Below are positions 58,742-59,659 of a DNA stretch of 59,659 bases, in pieces. The stretch covers positions 1 to 59,659 of the forward strand of contig JBDKFK010000007.1 of assembly GCA_039798745.1 (NCBI GenBank). The letters are read 5' to 3'. The translations under genes were made by a program, and so were the position numbers. The notes under the pieces are model-generated. The model made no database searches and was not told where the DNA came from. It was given only the letters and a program-made list of their open reading frames with translations. Numbering within the stretch: position 1 is the stretch's first letter; each line of letters opens with the position of its first letter. The DNA is from JBDKFK01 sp039798745. Its GTDB lineage: Bacteria > Patescibacteriota > Microgenomatia > UBA1406 > GWC2-37-13.

Positions 58742-59239
58742 TTACTTGAGTGCTGCCATTACAAGCAGCACAATTTCAGCGTTTAGATCGTGTATGAATG
58801 CCTCAAGGCCTGCCTGTCCTCGCTCAGAAAGACGTATAAGACGTCCGGCGGATACCGAAAGCATGCGTACATGCTGAGCGATAGCATCTTTAGACAGTCT
58901 GCCCGTGCGCATCTGCGCTCGATACGAGACACTTGTCTCAAGATGCTCACGGGCTTTTTGCAGCCAGCTCTCACGGGATGGAGGGAGCACTTGGTCAAAG
59001 TACTTCGTTGACTCCCGGTCAACACTCACGGTTACAAACGACCGGTGTGTAGGGCCGATCGAGTGCAGACGTGCGAGCGCATGGCTTTCAGGATCACTTC
59101 CGTTCACATAGTGAAGAAAAGCAATCTTACGCCAGCGCTCCGGCTGTGGCAGCAGATCCCGAACTTCGTGTTCTTCCGGTCGGGCATCGCCTTTGCATAT
59201 GTAAACATATACAACTGCGTCCGTTGGTAGGTCGGGCAT
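58742..59239 (-). CDS. Hypothetical protein, first gene of the EAD1 operon
   Basis: 165 residues from ATG 59239 (GAAGGAGCTAAC before it); an in-frame ATG at 59338 lies within the leader hairpin and is rejected. The first half looks alpha/beta (VVYVYICKGD ... RKIAFLHYVNGSDPESHALARLHSIGP ... FVTVSVDRES). The second half is helical (WLQKAREHLETSVSYRAQ ... LEAFIHDLNAEIVLLVMAALK). No family recognised. Confidence 0.65.
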   Translation of the reverse strand: MPDLPTDAVVYVYICKGDARPEEHEVRDLLPQPERWRKIAFLHYVNGSDPESHALARLHSIGPTHRSFVTVSVDRESTKYFDQVLPPSRESWLQKAREHLETSVSYRAQMRTGRLSKDAIAQHVRMLSVSAGRLIRLSERGQAGLEAFIHDLNAEIVLLVMAALK

Positions 59240-59442
59240 GTTAGCTCCTTCAGTTACAAATCCACGTCTCCGGGGTAATATGGAGGCGGGATACGTGTAA
59301 AGAGTAGGGGATATTCTTAGGGGGGGAACAGGGGACAAACAACGGGTAGTTTGGTCCTCTTATCTCCCCTAAGAATCTATTTTATCCTCCCGATTGTCAA
59401 AGTATGGTCGTCCAATTCAGACGACAAATAGCCTCAATTATA
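59240..59442 (-). promoter_or_regulatory. Promoter and structured leader of the EAD1 operon
   Basis: On the minus strand, TGATATAAT (TATAAT 59437-59442 reversed) is followed by a leader of about 190 nt. Hairpins: GTCGTC/GACGAC, and TTCTTAGGGG with CCCCTAAGAA flanking about 45 nt. It ends in GAAGGAG before ATG. Confidence 0.68.
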
Positions 59443-59564
59443 TCATAACTATAGGCTAATATCTACGAGGCTGTCACCCTCCTTTTAACCTTTGTGATTC
59501 TTTTGGCGATCAAGTATAATAAGTGCAACAACAGCTTCAGAAAGATTAATAGTTGCTTATACAT

Positions 59565-59659
59565 ATGAAGAATATATTACTGACACTAAACATCATTGTC
59601 TCGATAGTAATCGTAGCTCTCATCCTTATGCAGGGTCGCGGTGCCGGCTTGGGTAGTGC
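59565..59659 (+). CDS. secG: Preprotein translocase subunit SecG, N-terminal part
   Basis: The last 95 bases encode MKNILLTLNIIVSIVIVALI followed by LMQGRGAGLGS, the first membrane helix and the cytoplasmic LxQ.G.G.G loop of SecG. The gene runs off the window end. SecG is the small auxiliary subunit of the SecYEG channel. Upstream, 59443-59564 includes GTATAATAAG at about 59515 and TTATACAT immediately before the ATG. Confidence 0.82.
   Translation, partial: MKNILLTLNIIVSIVIVALILMQGRGAGLGS

Noticed and set aside
1..59659. CRISPR array
   Set aside because: No series of identical 25-40 bp repeats with unique spacers, and no cas gene; the defence genes present are of other types.

Overview
The window looks like a chromosomal segment of a small-genome bacterium, most likely a member of the Candidate Phyla Radiation (Patescibacteria; Microgenomates or a relative is my guess). 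The basis is a divergent CTP synthase, a UvrC without its C-terminal HhH domain, many apparently leaderless transcripts, and many hypothetical genes. The standard code is used (TGA acts as stop). The lineage is inference and was not tested.

Backbone, 1-4280: pyrG, rplS, yraN and a TM-helix membrane protein run rightward, followed by a convergent zinc-ribbon membrane protein and tRNA-Glu(UUC).

4268-33737 is an integrated conjugative element inserted at the 3' end of tRNA-Glu by a large serine recombinase. An identical 12-bp sequence flanks it. The left end holds a recombinase operon, a two-operator switch and an XRE regulator. Transfer genes follow: a VirD4-like coupling ATPase, a Replic_Relax-like protein, and a second operon with VirB2-like, VirB6-like, VirB3/VirB4-N-like, VirB4, M23 peptidase and accessory proteins. 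Cargo comprises RadC and DUF2958 proteins; a large unknown Zn-ribbon/nuclease-like protein; an HTH + MmeI-like methylase + SF2 helicase + GIY-YIG cassette; a LexA-box SOS cassette (Y-family polymerase and SRAP protein); a short Argonaute/TIR-APAZ pair (SPARTA type); and a PLD-family nuclease. The att core lies inside the recombinase reading frame. In the predicted circle that frame continues into a different 48-residue tail and stops on the start codon of the PLD gene.

Backbone, 33738-59659: two kinds of gene alternate. Recognisable genes (7TM histidine kinase, Nudix, greA, histidine phosphatase, rsmI, uvrB, uvrA, transglutaminase, uvrC, secG) mostly have a -10 hexamer only 5-12 nt before ATG, so they look leaderless. 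A second class is G+C-richer and hypothetical. These genes start behind an extended -10 (TGATATAMT), a leader of roughly 100-230 nt packed with hairpins, and a strong AAGGAG ribosome site. Several are paralogous, and one carries an EAD1-like effector-associated domain. This class, the integrase tail-switch and a nested structured element at 10945-11208 are the least familiar things in the window.
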